NCBI GenBank assembly: GCA_002435755.1
Contig: DIYH01000046.1
Location: forward strand, 124,001 to 188,000
From: Flammeovirgaceae bacterium UBA6059
Lineage (GTDB): Bacteria > Bacteroidota > Bacteroidia > Cytophagales > Cyclobacteriaceae
Length of the DNA: 64,000 nt
Direction of reading: 5' to 3'
Part shown: one piece after another, positions 43,732-53,301 of the stretch
Layout: every line of letters begins with the position of its first letter
Position numbering within the stretch: the first letter of the stretch is position 1
Notes under the pieces: generated by a model
Seen by the model: only the letters and a program-made list of their open reading frames with translations
Databases searched by the model: none
Told to the model about the DNA's origin: nothing
Made by a program: the position numbers and the translations under genes

Positions 43732-44940
43732 TCACCAATTATGTAATGTTCGATCTACCAGCCTGTTGACTGGCAAGAAAGATTTCTTATATGGATACTT
43801 TCTCGCTGCATCCAAGTCAACCTCAACACCAAGTCCGGGTGTATCGCTCGGCTCAATTCTTCCCGGAGTTATGTTATGACTTATCTGAAAAACGTCTGAT
43901 ATCATAGCAGGATAACCCATGTACTCTTGGATGCCAAAGTTGTTGATCGTAGTATCGAAATGGATGCAGGCAGCCAAGTTGATAGGTGAAAGATCGGAAG
44001 GACCATGACACGCCATCTTGATTTGATATAAGGAAGCCAATGAAGCGACCTTCATCATTGGGGTGATACCACCACCATGAGCGATAGTCATCCGGATGTA
44101 ATCAACCAGTTGATTGATGATGAGTGACTGACAATCATACACGGTATTGAAAATCTCACCTATTGCCAGTGGAACAGACGTGCTATTTCTAATTAACCTC
44201 AATGCATCCTGGTTCTCTGCCGGAGTGGTATCCTCCAGCCAAAACAAATCAAAGTGCTCTAACCGCTTACCAACCAAAGCTGCCTCGTTAGGAGTTAATC
44301 GGTGGTGCACATCATGTAGGAGTCTTAGCTCAATTCCAAATTCCAACCTAACAGCTTCAAAAAGCTTTGGAATGAACTGGATGTACTTATGGCTATCCCA
44401 GACTTCCTCAACGGGGCGTTCACCTTCCCTAGCGGGCTCGTACTTATCATGGCTGGATACACCATAGACCTTGTCCAAACCTGGGACACCACATTGGACT
44501 CTCAGCGCACTATAACCCAAATCCTGTAAGCGGCCAATCTCTTCAAGTGTCGAGGTAAGGTCAGTACCCTGGGCATGTGTATAGGTATCAAGGTAGGCTC
44601 TACTCCTGCCACCTAGTAGGTTATAAACAGGCACTCCGAGGGCCTTTCCTTTTATGTCCCAAAGCGCCATGTCTACAGCCCCTATAGCGGTCATATTAAC
44701 TGGCCCTTTTCTCCAATAGACACCTCTGTAGAGGTACTGCCAGATATCTTCAGTATCAAAAGGGTCTTTGCCAATCAGACAAGGTATGATGTATTGCCTG
44801 AGATACTCTGCCACAGCCAATTCACGACCGTTGAGTGTAGCGTCTCCCAATCCGAATATGCCCTCATCTGTCCGGACTTTGATGGTAACAAAGTTTCGGC
44901 CAGGGCTACAGACGATAACATCAACATCAATGATCTTCAT
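43732..44940 (-). CDS. manD: D-mannonate dehydratase family (enolase superfamily, ManD/RspA type)
   Basis: 402 residues, matching ManD in length and ending RTLHNW. Metal ligands sit in LLHDVHHR, WLEDTTP and IGEIFNT. The Tyr-containing loop KVYGVSSHDKYEPA and the HDVHHRLTP segment that holds the catalytic His are intact. The ManD subgroup dehydrates D-mannonate and/or D-gluconate to 2-keto-3-deoxygluconate; some members have little activity. It stands at the head of the SDR-lactonase-epimerase block, 50 bases after the GH127-like gene, so gluconate or another aldonate made by those enzymes may be its substrate. Confidence 0.92.
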   Translation of the reverse strand: MKIIDVDVIVCSPGRNFVTIKVRTDEGIFGLGDATLNGRELAVAEYLRQYIIPCLIGKDPFDTEDIWQYLYRGVYWRKGPVNMTAIGAVDMALWDIKGKALGVPVYNLLGGRSRAYLDTYTHAQGTDLTSTLEEIGRLQDLGYSALRVQCGVPGLDKVYGVSSHDKYEPAREGERPVEEVWDSHKYIQFIPKLFEAVRLEFGIELRLLHDVHHRLTPNEAALVGKRLEHFDLFWLEDTTPAENQDALRLIRNSTSVPLAIGEIFNTVYDCQSLIINQLVDYIRMTIAHGGGITPMMKVASLASLYQIKMACHGPSDLSPINLAACIHFDTTINNFGIQEYMGYPAMISDVFQISHNITPGRIEPSDTPGLGVEVDLDAARKYPYKKSFLPVNRLVDRTLHNW

Positions 44941-44990
44941 GAATTCAGTTCTTCTTTACTCCTGTTGTTACTCCAGATGGATTCATCTGC

Positions 44991-46952
44991 CTAGTCAAGT
45001 GTTTTAGGAAATACTGTGATCCTGAGTGTTGTGGAGCCGTAAGGCACCAGTTCAATAGTCTCCTGGTCCGAACTTGATGATCTGCTTTCAGGAAAGGCAG
45101 GAGTTTTGAGCATATCCATCTTCCAATGTTCATCATAACTATCGTCGATCTTCCATTCGTCTAATTGAACGGCCTGAGCCTTTACTTTAAGGGGTTCATT
45201 TCCAGGATCCCACGGATAATCAGTGGCTCTATTTCTAATGACCTCAAATTGGGGATCGTCAACCAAACTATAGTTCCACTTCGATCCTGGAGTAGTCGAC
45301 CAGGCTGGGAATTCATTGGTTGATTTGCCATCATTTTCAATTTGTTCTATCTCGGGAGTGACCGGCAGACTAAACACCAAAGGCCCCATTTCTACAGCTA
45401 CTCCATCATTTGGCCAAGTAGAAATTGTAGGCTTCATAGGCAATGTGAGAACAAGCTGATCACCCGGTTCAAAAACCCTCAAGACTTTATGAAAGCTACT
45501 GGCTTTAGGTCGTTCATCAGTTTGGTTACCATTTATTGCTAGACCAGCTCCTACAGCCCATTCAGGTATCCTAAAATAAACTGGAAACTCAACAGGGTTA
45601 TCCATATCAAGCGTAAAGGAAATCTCTTCAGCAAATGGGTATGAAGTCTCTTGTCTGAGCTTTACACTCTGGGCTTGTTCTCCAACCCTAGCCACAACAG
45701 ATGATGGACCGTAAAGTGCAGCCACAATACCATTGTCTTCTGAAGTCAGCCACATCTGCTCGACATAGTAGGGCATAAACCTGTTAACATTGCCAGTGCA
45801 GCACTCAACATCATGACCTGGCATAAACGCCATACGTGCAGGATGATGTCCAAATGGGTTGGAAACGGCTGTCGCAATGACCTGATTAGGGGCCGAAAAG
45901 TATTGGTGCGACTTAAAGTCTTTGGTGATGGAACCCATTCCGGCATTGAAGACTGCATGCTCTATTCTATCTCCATATCCTGACTCGCCGGTGATGCGCA
46001 TAAGGTATCCATAGCTATGAGGAAGCACTGCAGTATTGCAGGTTTCGTGTCCTGCAGTCTCCGAAATACCACCAAAATGCTCTGTTGTGCTGGGCAAGCC
46101 TGATACAAGCATGTGGTGTTTCTCCATTTTCCGGATACCGTTCACAGCATCTTCGAGATAGTGTTTCTTTCCTGTATACTGATATAGTATCGCCGGGACC
46201 TTCACCAGCTCCATATAGACCACTCCATGGTGGTCGGGTATCCTATCCGTTCCAAACTGAATATCACTTTCTAACCTATTGCGATTATTGAGATCACTAT
46301 TGAAGAGCTCGTAAGCTTCTTCAGCCATTCTCAAAAAAGTCATATCACCTGTATGTTCATATACCCAGCACAGCTCTTCTACATTAGCGAGCTCTAGGTC
46401 ATCTTGAAAATCCACTGCTGAAAACGTAGCATAGTGGTTGACCAGCAGATCCAATGTTTGTGTGTTGTGCGTCTCTTCATATTCTGTCATGAATATTCTG
46501 TTGAAGCCTGCATAAGGCCAACGCCACCACCTATCTTCTAAACGGGTTCCGAAGCGACCATCAGGAAGAATATTTGATTTTACATAGCTCGCATTCATTT
46601 CGACACGGTTGAGCAGACTGCTTTCATCAAGTAACAGACCAAGTCGATAAGCCCCATCAAGAAAGTAAGCTGTTTGCTCATAAGGCCACCATGCTTTTGT
46701 GGAGCCCTCCATTTTTTCACATGACCACATACATGTATTGTATGGATAGCCAGCTACTTCGATATTGCCCGTGAGACCAGACACCTGACGCTCAAGGAAC
46801 TCCCTGATCCAGCCCTCTGGTTCGATATCACTCAGACTAACTTTGCTGAAAGATTCATAAGTAACTACTTCTTCTTTGACATCAGTGGGTGAACATTGCA
46901 GAAAATAGAAGCAACCTGCAGTGATAATTAGAGTGTGGCGAATTCTGTTCAT
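44991..46952 (-). CDS. GH127-like (DUF1680) glycoside hydrolase lipoprotein
   Basis: 653 residues from ATG at 46952. The signal ends in the lipobox FLQCS (Cys 20), so it is a lipoprotein. The (alpha/alpha)6 barrel domain has GH127 metal and nucleophile residues: GHETCNTA (Glu 303 and Cys 305) and VECCTGNVNRF (Cys 384/385). The spacing of 81 is close to that of the characterised beta-L-arabinofuranosidase HypBA1. Beta-sandwich domains follow, ending in LRITVFPKTLD. Substrate class is likely a furanoside or another glycan; related families also take other sugars. The gap to the serine hydrolase gene is ten bases. Confidence 0.85.
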   Translation of the reverse strand: MNRIRHTLIITAGCFYFLQCSPTDVKEEVVTYESFSKVSLSDIEPEGWIREFLERQVSGLTGNIEVAGYPYNTCMWSCEKMEGSTKAWWPYEQTAYFLDGAYRLGLLLDESSLLNRVEMNASYVKSNILPDGRFGTRLEDRWWRWPYAGFNRIFMTEYEETHNTQTLDLLVNHYATFSAVDFQDDLELANVEELCWVYEHTGDMTFLRMAEEAYELFNSDLNNRNRLESDIQFGTDRIPDHHGVVYMELVKVPAILYQYTGKKHYLEDAVNGIRKMEKHHMLVSGLPSTTEHFGGISETAGHETCNTAVLPHSYGYLMRITGESGYGDRIEHAVFNAGMGSITKDFKSHQYFSAPNQVIATAVSNPFGHHPARMAFMPGHDVECCTGNVNRFMPYYVEQMWLTSEDNGIVAALYGPSSVVARVGEQAQSVKLRQETSYPFAEEISFTLDMDNPVEFPVYFRIPEWAVGAGLAINGNQTDERPKASSFHKVLRVFEPGDQLVLTLPMKPTISTWPNDGVAVEMGPLVFSLPVTPEIEQIENDGKSTNEFPAWSTTPGSKWNYSLVDDPQFEVIRNRATDYPWDPGNEPLKVKAQAVQLDEWKIDDSYDEHWKMDMLKTPAFPESRSSSSDQETIELVPYGSTTLRITVFPKTLD

Positions 46953-46962
46953 GGAAATGTCG

Positions 46963-48228
46963 TTAGTCGATGATCGATTGAAATACCAGCTGCTGAAAAA
47001 CAACTGTTGTATTATCTGAATCAATGTTTTGTGTCTGCTTTAGGAGAATGCCTAAGATGTCCTCCTCCGGATCAGCAAAGTACTTTGTGTTGAAGTAGCC
47101 TCCCCAATCAAAAGTGCCCTGGCTGCCTAACCCTCCTTGCTTTACGCCCTCCTCATTGACGATACTAAAGGCCAGCCCGTAGTATTTACCATCGTTTGGC
47201 CATAGGTCCTCGAACTGATTGCTCATGATCAACTCAACCGTTTTGCGGCTTAGTAGTCGTATACCGTTGAGCTGGCCTTCATTGAGGTACATCTGGAGGA
47301 ATTTAGCATAGTCCTCTGCCGTACTTGAAAGACCAGCGCCTCCTGAAAAAAAAGATTTGGCTCCCGTAACAGGATAGTCTGTCTTATAGAAGGTGTCAGG
47401 ATACTCTACCCATTCATTTTCTTTTAGGGTCAATACTTCTACTAGTCGCTCTTTTTTTGATTCTGGTAAGTAGAAGTAGGTATCTCTCATACCAAGTGGC
47501 CCGAAGATCCTGGCGGCAAAAAAGGCATCCAGGGATTGGCCTGAGATGATCTCGATGAGGTACCCCAATACATCCAGGCCTTCACTGTACGTGAAACGCT
47601 CTCCCGGGTGATGGTGCAACGGGAGTCCTGTGAGTCGAGTCACACTTTGCTCTATGGTCACTTGCCTGGTGGTGAATAAGTCCGTTATGCCAGCGCCCTC
47701 ATAAATTGTGGTAAACCTAGGGTCAGCATCGATCTTGCCATAGCCTATACCGGAAGTGTGGGTCAACAAATGCCTGATAGTAATCTCTTTGTCAGCTGGA
47801 ATTGTGGTGTAGCTACCATCTGCATATAAAGAATCTAGGATCTTGGGCTGGGCAAAACCGGGGATCCATTTTGATATCGGATCTTCCAACCCAAAATGGC
47901 CTTCTTCCCATAGCATCATTATTGCTGTAGCAGTGATCGCTTTTGTCTGAGAGGCTATTCTAAATATGTCATCAGTTCTCAGTTTACTGGTGGATTCAGA
48001 CCTCTGACCAAAGGACTTCAAATAGGCTATTTTACCTTTTCGCATCACGAGTGCTACTGCTCCGGGGATCCTATTTTCCTTGATGGCATCTTCAAGCAGA
48101 TAGTCAATTCTTTCCAGTCTATCCGAAGAGAGTCCTACTTCTTCAGGGTCAACATGGTCAAAACCAACTGGTTGGGCCCATGAACACAGGCTAACGAAAA
48201 ACGATACTAGAAATAACGGTCTGATCAT
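46963..48228 (-). CDS. secreted serine hydrolase of the beta-lactamase/penicillin-binding family
   Basis: 421 residues with signal peptide (cleavage after WA-Q near residue 19). The catalytic SxxK is ASQTK near residue 93, the second site YSEG corresponds to YxN/YxS, and the third motif is in GGLGSQGTFDWGG. It matches the class C-like esterase/D-aminopeptidase group (EstB-type), not a resistance enzyme. In this locus an esterase role on acylated glycans is plausible. It sits between two GH127-like genes with one- and ten-base gaps, so it belongs to the operon. Confidence 0.88.
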   Translation of the reverse strand: MIRPLFLVSFFVSLCSWAQPVGFDHVDPEEVGLSSDRLERIDYLLEDAIKENRIPGAVALVMRKGKIAYLKSFGQRSESTSKLRTDDIFRIASQTKAITATAIMMLWEEGHFGLEDPISKWIPGFAQPKILDSLYADGSYTTIPADKEITIRHLLTHTSGIGYGKIDADPRFTTIYEGAGITDLFTTRQVTIEQSVTRLTGLPLHHHPGERFTYSEGLDVLGYLIEIISGQSLDAFFAARIFGPLGMRDTYFYLPESKKERLVEVLTLKENEWVEYPDTFYKTDYPVTGAKSFFSGGAGLSSTAEDYAKFLQMYLNEGQLNGIRLLSRKTVELIMSNQFEDLWPNDGKYYGLAFSIVNEEGVKQGGLGSQGTFDWGGYFNTKYFADPEEDILGILLKQTQNIDSDNTTVVFQQLVFQSIID

Positions 48229-48229
48229 A

Positions 48230-50338
48230 CTACTCTTGGTCTATTACAGGTATGGTGACACGCCTGAGTACACTTTGTCCCATAGGTACCATCTCGATCT
48301 CGATCTCTTCGCCGCGTTCAGTGTTTATCGCGGTTCCTGTCAATCGAATGTCATTATCGTACCAGTGATCTGCCTTATCGCCATTGGTAAATGTGAATCC
48401 ATATGATGCTTTACCTTTCCTGACAGCAATGGCGTGACTGTCCTCAGATTGTGGTAAGCAATAATAATCTGCAAAAGACTCAATCGGATAGGACTTAACC
48501 ACCTCAGTCTCATGTGGAATAATATGGGCAAACACCAGCGGTCCTCTTTGAAAGTAGATGGAATTGTTGTTAGATGGGATAGCTTCAACCTTATTGACAA
48601 AGGATATCCTTACTTCATCTCCTCTTTTCCACAACTTGGTGATCTTGTAGTATCCATCTACTTCACTGAATGTTGCGTCAGACGATTCAATATGCATTTC
48701 TTCCACAAAACCAGGCTTTCGGAAATACAGGCTCATTATCACTTCTTGATCAGGGTTGACCGTTAGGTTGATGTTATCTGCAAGCGGATAACTGGTATCT
48801 GAAGTGATCTCTATTCTGACATCATCATAGGTGGTCTCTAGCTTATTTGGACCGTAAAGTACAGCGGCAAGACCATCGTTGGCCTTCATCCACATCTGCC
48901 TTACGAAATAGGGGAAGTTGCGGCTGTAACTCGGATTGCAGCACACTGCTGCGTCAGCATGTGTAGGTGAATACTTATAGCGTGGGTCATACTCTTCAAA
49001 CCCGTGCTGAGGTGCCTTACGGTCCAGGATATAGCAATTGTCAGTCTTACAGTAGGTGATGGCTGTTCCATCTTCATTGCGCGCACCTAGCATAGCATTA
49101 AAAGTCATTTTTTCAGCTTGGTCTGCAAAATGTACCTGACCTGTTTTCTGTACTGCTGACATAAAGAAATCTCTTAGCTCCATCATTCCACACATTTCGG
49201 CTCCTGTAGAATCTGGTTTGGCAACCTCGGCGTTCAGCCACTCGTTACCAAACCCTGCTCCGCTGGGAAGCATGGTAAAGCTGAGTTTGTGAAGAGCATT
49301 GTCCAGAACACTGGCGAGTTCAGGATAACTGGTTTCGTGATAAGCGTTTATCAGGGTGCGCAAGTGCTCATAGGTATGTGCCGAATGACTTACAAACAAT
49401 GAATCCCGATAGGTTAAGTGCTCATACCTCATATCTGACATTGACCTATTGAGGCCATATCGGCTAAACTCCTGGTATAAGTAAACTGCATAATCCTGGT
49501 AAGCTTGATCCCCTGTGATGCTGTAGAGTCTTTCACATACATCTGTCATCATCAGACCGTGCGTCACGCCACCGTAAGTAGGTTCCGGTAGGTTAAACGG
49601 ACTCCTACCCTCTGGCCCATAGTGTTTCATGGTTACGTCCATCGCACGCTCTACTGCGTCAAGTACCTTGCGCTCGCCTGTAAACTCATAGTAGGCCAGC
49701 ATGGTCCTAAAGACCACTGTCTGGGCCCACAACTCTCCATTAGAACCAGTGTGCTGATATCGCATCGATGGAGCATAGATACCGATGTAGCCGTCATCGT
49801 CCTGGGTGGTAAGCATGTATTCTATGATCTTCCTGCTCCTCTCAATATCTTTTTTACTGTTTGTTAGATAGGCATGTCGAATGTATCCGTCCCACCAAAC
49901 ACCCTTGGTCTCTCCAGACCACCACTGCATGGATATCTCCCATGGCGCTCCTGTAAGTACCTGGTCTCCAACATCCGGTATGTCTTTTTTACTTACGCGT
50001 CGAGTAGTGTTAAACAGGTCATCCTGGAGTATAATGTCAGGCGCCAGTTCATCCAGTGCACCTACAAAACCATCTTCCAGGTCCTGACGCATAATATCAA
50101 GTATCCAACCTTGAGGCTTTATATCGCCTGTCCCCAGCAGTTCGAAATTTGGCTCTATCTTTTCTCTTTCGTTTTCAAAAAACGCGAGTTGCTCGTCAGG
50201 TACCCTGAAAGAACCGGACTGTGTTTGATCAATTTTAGAAGTGAAATCAGTCCCTTGTTGGCCAGGTTCCTGTGCCATCGTCCTGATCGTTATCAAAGAA
50301 AAGATAACACCTGCAAAAATGGTTATAGTGGTCTTCAT
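48230..50338 (-). CDS. GH127-like (DUF1680) glycoside hydrolase, secreted
   Basis: 702 residues with signal peptide (MKTTITIFAGVIFSLITIRTMA). Only weakly similar by eye to the other GH127-like protein of the operon, but with the same key residues: AEMCGMM (Glu 381, Cys 383) and AAVCCNPSYSRNF (Cys 466/467), 85 residues apart. Both proteins end in the same way (LRRVTIPV; LRITVFP). The two probably cut different linkages. It starts one base after the polysaccharide deacetylase stop and ends one base before the serine hydrolase start. Confidence 0.83.
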   Translation of the reverse strand: MKTTITIFAGVIFSLITIRTMAQEPGQQGTDFTSKIDQTQSGSFRVPDEQLAFFENEREKIEPNFELLGTGDIKPQGWILDIMRQDLEDGFVGALDELAPDIILQDDLFNTTRRVSKKDIPDVGDQVLTGAPWEISMQWWSGETKGVWWDGYIRHAYLTNSKKDIERSRKIIEYMLTTQDDDGYIGIYAPSMRYQHTGSNGELWAQTVVFRTMLAYYEFTGERKVLDAVERAMDVTMKHYGPEGRSPFNLPEPTYGGVTHGLMMTDVCERLYSITGDQAYQDYAVYLYQEFSRYGLNRSMSDMRYEHLTYRDSLFVSHSAHTYEHLRTLINAYHETSYPELASVLDNALHKLSFTMLPSGAGFGNEWLNAEVAKPDSTGAEMCGMMELRDFFMSAVQKTGQVHFADQAEKMTFNAMLGARNEDGTAITYCKTDNCYILDRKAPQHGFEEYDPRYKYSPTHADAAVCCNPSYSRNFPYFVRQMWMKANDGLAAVLYGPNKLETTYDDVRIEITSDTSYPLADNINLTVNPDQEVIMSLYFRKPGFVEEMHIESSDATFSEVDGYYKITKLWKRGDEVRISFVNKVEAIPSNNNSIYFQRGPLVFAHIIPHETEVVKSYPIESFADYYCLPQSEDSHAIAVRKGKASYGFTFTNGDKADHWYDNDIRLTGTAINTERGEEIEIEMVPMGQSVLRRVTIPVIDQE

Positions 50339-50339
50339 G

Positions 50340-51311
50340 CTATTTGGTCATTTGAATTGTAGCTCCTGCTGGTATTCTTACTATTTCAATCCTTGGGTTT
50401 TCCAGGTCCGAGTAGTTCGATAACCTTAAGAATACATCGGTCACACTCGGATTGAAGAAAGACATCTTATCGGCTGAGATCCTTAAGTTCCGATAAGCAT
50501 CGAGATAATCTATGAGTTCGATATGGGTCATGTGCGCGATGACATTACCATCATTCACCTGGACCAGGAAAGCTTCCACTTTATCCCAGCGCTCCTTGTA
50601 TTCCCAGGTATGGCCCCATACATAATAGAGTGAGACCATCTCCCTACTCAAAAACTCTTGTGTAAGGCTATCGAACAGGTCGTACTCTTTAAGGTCGTCT
50701 GCTTCAGGATTACCCATGTATCCGGCTTTGCCAAACATGTGGATCGTTGGGTGCCATAGCAGTCTTTCAGATGGGATAGTGAAGTCGTAAGAGTCCTCTA
50801 TTGTGCGTCCGTACTCCATGCCCAGGGAAGTCAGAGTTTCGAAAGTTTCAGTGTTGTAACTACCAAAGGGATAAGCCATACCTCTTATCAATTGGCCTGA
50901 AAGCGCTTCTAAGACCCTTCTGTCTTCGCCTACTTCGTAGAACATGTCCAGGTCGGTAGCAGTATTCATTCCGAGATGATTGTAGCTGTGCACCGATACT
51001 TCATGTCCCCGGTACAAGGTCTTGATCTCTTCAGTGCTGACTGTTTCTGGTTGATCGAACCTACCTGAATTGAGATGGAACGTACCTTTCAATCCATATT
51101 TATTCAGTAGCGCTATCATTTTACGGTCTTCTACAGGTCCATCATCAAAGCTCAGTATCAGGGCTTTGGTCTTACCTCCGGGGAAGAGCATTTCAATAGA
51201 CCAATTCCTGTCTTTGACAGTCCAGGTATCATATAATGTATCCTGCGCACATAGCTCTGAAACCAGGATCAGGCTCAAAAACAGGACTGTATGTATAATT
51301 GGTTTTTTCAT
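50340..51311 (-). CDS. secreted polysaccharide deacetylase (NodB homology)
   Basis: About 323 residues. A signal peptide ends SELCAQ if the ATG at 51311 is used; the ATG at 51341 adds ten residues before it. The NodB domain shows motif 1 LSFDDGP (catalytic base and metal Asp), motif 2 SVHSYNH (metal His pair) and AYPFGSYN for motif 3. Such enzymes remove N- or O-acetyl groups from glycans. Its presence in an operon with a GH13 enzyme is unusual. The stop-to-start gap to the next gene is one base. Confidence 0.87.
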   Translation of the reverse strand: MKKPIIHTVLFLSLILVSELCAQDTLYDTWTVKDRNWSIEMLFPGGKTKALILSFDDGPVEDRKMIALLNKYGLKGTFHLNSGRFDQPETVSTEEIKTLYRGHEVSVHSYNHLGMNTATDLDMFYEVGEDRRVLEALSGQLIRGMAYPFGSYNTETFETLTSLGMEYGRTIEDSYDFTIPSERLLWHPTIHMFGKAGYMGNPEADDLKEYDLFDSLTQEFLSREMVSLYYVWGHTWEYKERWDKVEAFLVQVNDGNVIAHMTHIELIDYLDAYRNLRISADKMSFFNPSVTDVFLRLSNYSDLENPRIEIVRIPAGATIQMTK

Positions 51312-51348
51312 CAAATAGGACAGGTTCGTTTCCAGTTTCATATATCAA

Positions 51349-53301
51349 TCATAGCACGGCTAATATTGCTGCGCTCCGCGCCGGTAAAGTGAGATTGACA
51401 GATCCTTCTGTCAGGCCGACAGTAAGACCATTAAGTAGGTCTGTATACTCTTTATTGAAACGCTTGCTCACATCAATCCTTTGTGATTGAGTAGAAGCAT
51501 TAAAAACAGCGATGACCTCCTCCGTATCGTTGTACCGACTATAAGCAACTACCTGCTTGTCATCGTCTGCCAGGAGGTACTCAATTTCTCCATGTGCGAG
51601 AACAGAATTATTCTTTCTCATAGTAATTAGTTTTTGATAATAGTCAAAGACCTCCTGGTTTAACTTAACCTCATCGACAGGTCGCTCACGGCCAATAGGA
51701 TGCGCACGCTCTGCATCAAAATCAAATTCAGGCCACAACATTGGTTTTCTGCAATCAGGAAAATCTGCTCCCCACATGCCCATCTCTTCACCTTGCCATA
51801 TGTGTGGTGCACCGATATAGGTAAACTGTTGGGCGAGTATCAACTTGGCTGTTTGATGCGCCTGAGCATCCGGTTTATGGATCTTATAGTCATTCTCAGC
51901 GGTTGGCATTGCCAGATATTTGTATTTGTTCTGATAGTTAAAAACTGAAGTCAATAGTCTTGGTGAATCGTGCGTTGCTCCGGTATTCATCATCGCTAAG
52001 TTGTTCTGCTGACGAATGTTGGATGTGATCCGGGTTAGACTATCAACAAAAGCTGTAGCTGGTATCGCATAATCCGGATGCACAAAGAACTCGCGAGACG
52101 CTTTGAACCATCTGTAATTCATCACACCATCAAAGACATCACCTTTCAAAGCCGGTTCAGGGTCAAGCATAGTATCCGGGTAACGACCAAACCATGATTC
52201 GCCCACCAGGTAAGCATCCGGGTTGATATCTCGTACCACCTTTCTGTAGTCACGCCAAAAACCTAACGGAACTTCTGCGCATACATCAAGCCTGTACCCG
52301 TCAATACCGTCAGAGGGATCGCCATCACCATTTGGGTCCAGCCATCTTCTGGTCACCTCAAATATGTGCTTCTTGATCTTTTCGCTGGTAAAGTTCCCTT
52401 CCCAGTAATGTGATTCCGGGACATGGGTGACATATTCTGTTTCCTTGACCTGTACCAGAGATCTAACTATTTCAAGCCATGCAGGATAGTCGAATTCATT
52501 TTCCGGAGTATCGGGATCATCAAAGCGATTCACCCAAAACCAGTCTGCATACTTAGACCCCTCCTGATTCTCAATCACATCTTTCCATGCCCAAAACTTG
52601 ATACCTACATGGTTCCATGAGTAGTCCATGACGATTCGGATCCCACGCTTGTGAAGTTCATCGATAAGTTTTAGAAAGAGCTTATCTCCTGTTGTCCACT
52701 GCCATGTGTTTGGATCATCTGCCGTCTCCGTCTCCATGATCGCTTTATCACCATCCGGGTCAGGGCCAAAATTGATGTCGATGTGTCTCCAATTACGTGC
52801 ATCAAAATTATGATTGGAGGGGCCGTCATAGAGTGGGTTGATGTATAAAGCTGTGACCCCTAAAGAGTCCAGGTAGTCGATCTGATCAATTATGCCCTGT
52901 ATATCTCCTCCATAATGGCGTAAGGAGTTAAACTGTCCCCAGTGCTGTATTGGGTTCCCATCCAGGTCTGTTTTGCCCCTGATCTCCTCATTGTAGTCGT
53001 TAAGTTGATACCAATCTTGTGTCCAGTCTGTCACATGCCAATCGGATGGAATATGGCCCGGATACGAACCTACGATATCTTCTTTGCGCGGGTCATTGGA
53101 AGGGTCTCCATTTCTAAAGATATCCGGATAGATCTGATACCAGATCGCTTCTTTTGACCATGCGGGTACGTCGGAAAATTTGGTAACTGTAGGAGTACTT
53201 TCTTCACGCGTGTTCTGTGGTGCACAACTCAGAATTCCTAGTACCAAGAATATTACAATAATCAGTATGAGTCTTGATCTCTCCATTACTCCTTTGGCCA
53301 T
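51349..53301 (-). CDS. GH13 alpha-amylase-family lipoprotein
   Basis: 650 residues. The signal ends in GILSCAP (lipobox Cys near 26), so it is likely surface- or periplasm-anchored. All GH13 regions are present: region I MDYSWNHVG, region II GYRLDV with the nucleophile Asp 339, region III VGESWFG with the acid/base Glu 368, and region IV ATHDSPR with Asp 445. The N-terminal part (IWYQIYPDIFRNGDP) and the insertion pattern resemble cyclomaltodextrinase/neopullulanase-type enzymes. ATG at 53301 overlaps the SusD stop (TGATG); the ATG at 53286 preceded by AGGAG is an alternative. It points to an alpha-glucan part in the substrate. Confidence 0.93.
   Translation of the reverse strand: MAKGVMERSRLILIIVIFLVLGILSCAPQNTREESTPTVTKFSDVPAWSKEAIWYQIYPDIFRNGDPSNDPRKEDIVGSYPGHIPSDWHVTDWTQDWYQLNDYNEEIRGKTDLDGNPIQHWGQFNSLRHYGGDIQGIIDQIDYLDSLGVTALYINPLYDGPSNHNFDARNWRHIDINFGPDPDGDKAIMETETADDPNTWQWTTGDKLFLKLIDELHKRGIRIVMDYSWNHVGIKFWAWKDVIENQEGSKYADWFWVNRFDDPDTPENEFDYPAWLEIVRSLVQVKETEYVTHVPESHYWEGNFTSEKIKKHIFEVTRRWLDPNGDGDPSDGIDGYRLDVCAEVPLGFWRDYRKVVRDINPDAYLVGESWFGRYPDTMLDPEPALKGDVFDGVMNYRWFKASREFFVHPDYAIPATAFVDSLTRITSNIRQQNNLAMMNTGATHDSPRLLTSVFNYQNKYKYLAMPTAENDYKIHKPDAQAHQTAKLILAQQFTYIGAPHIWQGEEMGMWGADFPDCRKPMLWPEFDFDAERAHPIGRERPVDEVKLNQEVFDYYQKLITMRKNNSVLAHGEIEYLLADDDKQVVAYSRYNDTEEVIAVFNASTQSQRIDVSKRFNKEYTDLLNGLTVGLTEGSVNLTLPARSAAILAVL

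Noticed and set aside
46963..48228. Beta-lactamase conferring antibiotic resistance
   Set aside because: SxxK and the related motifs are those of the broad serine hydrolase family; its place between two glycan hydrolases suggests a glycan-linked esterase or peptidase.
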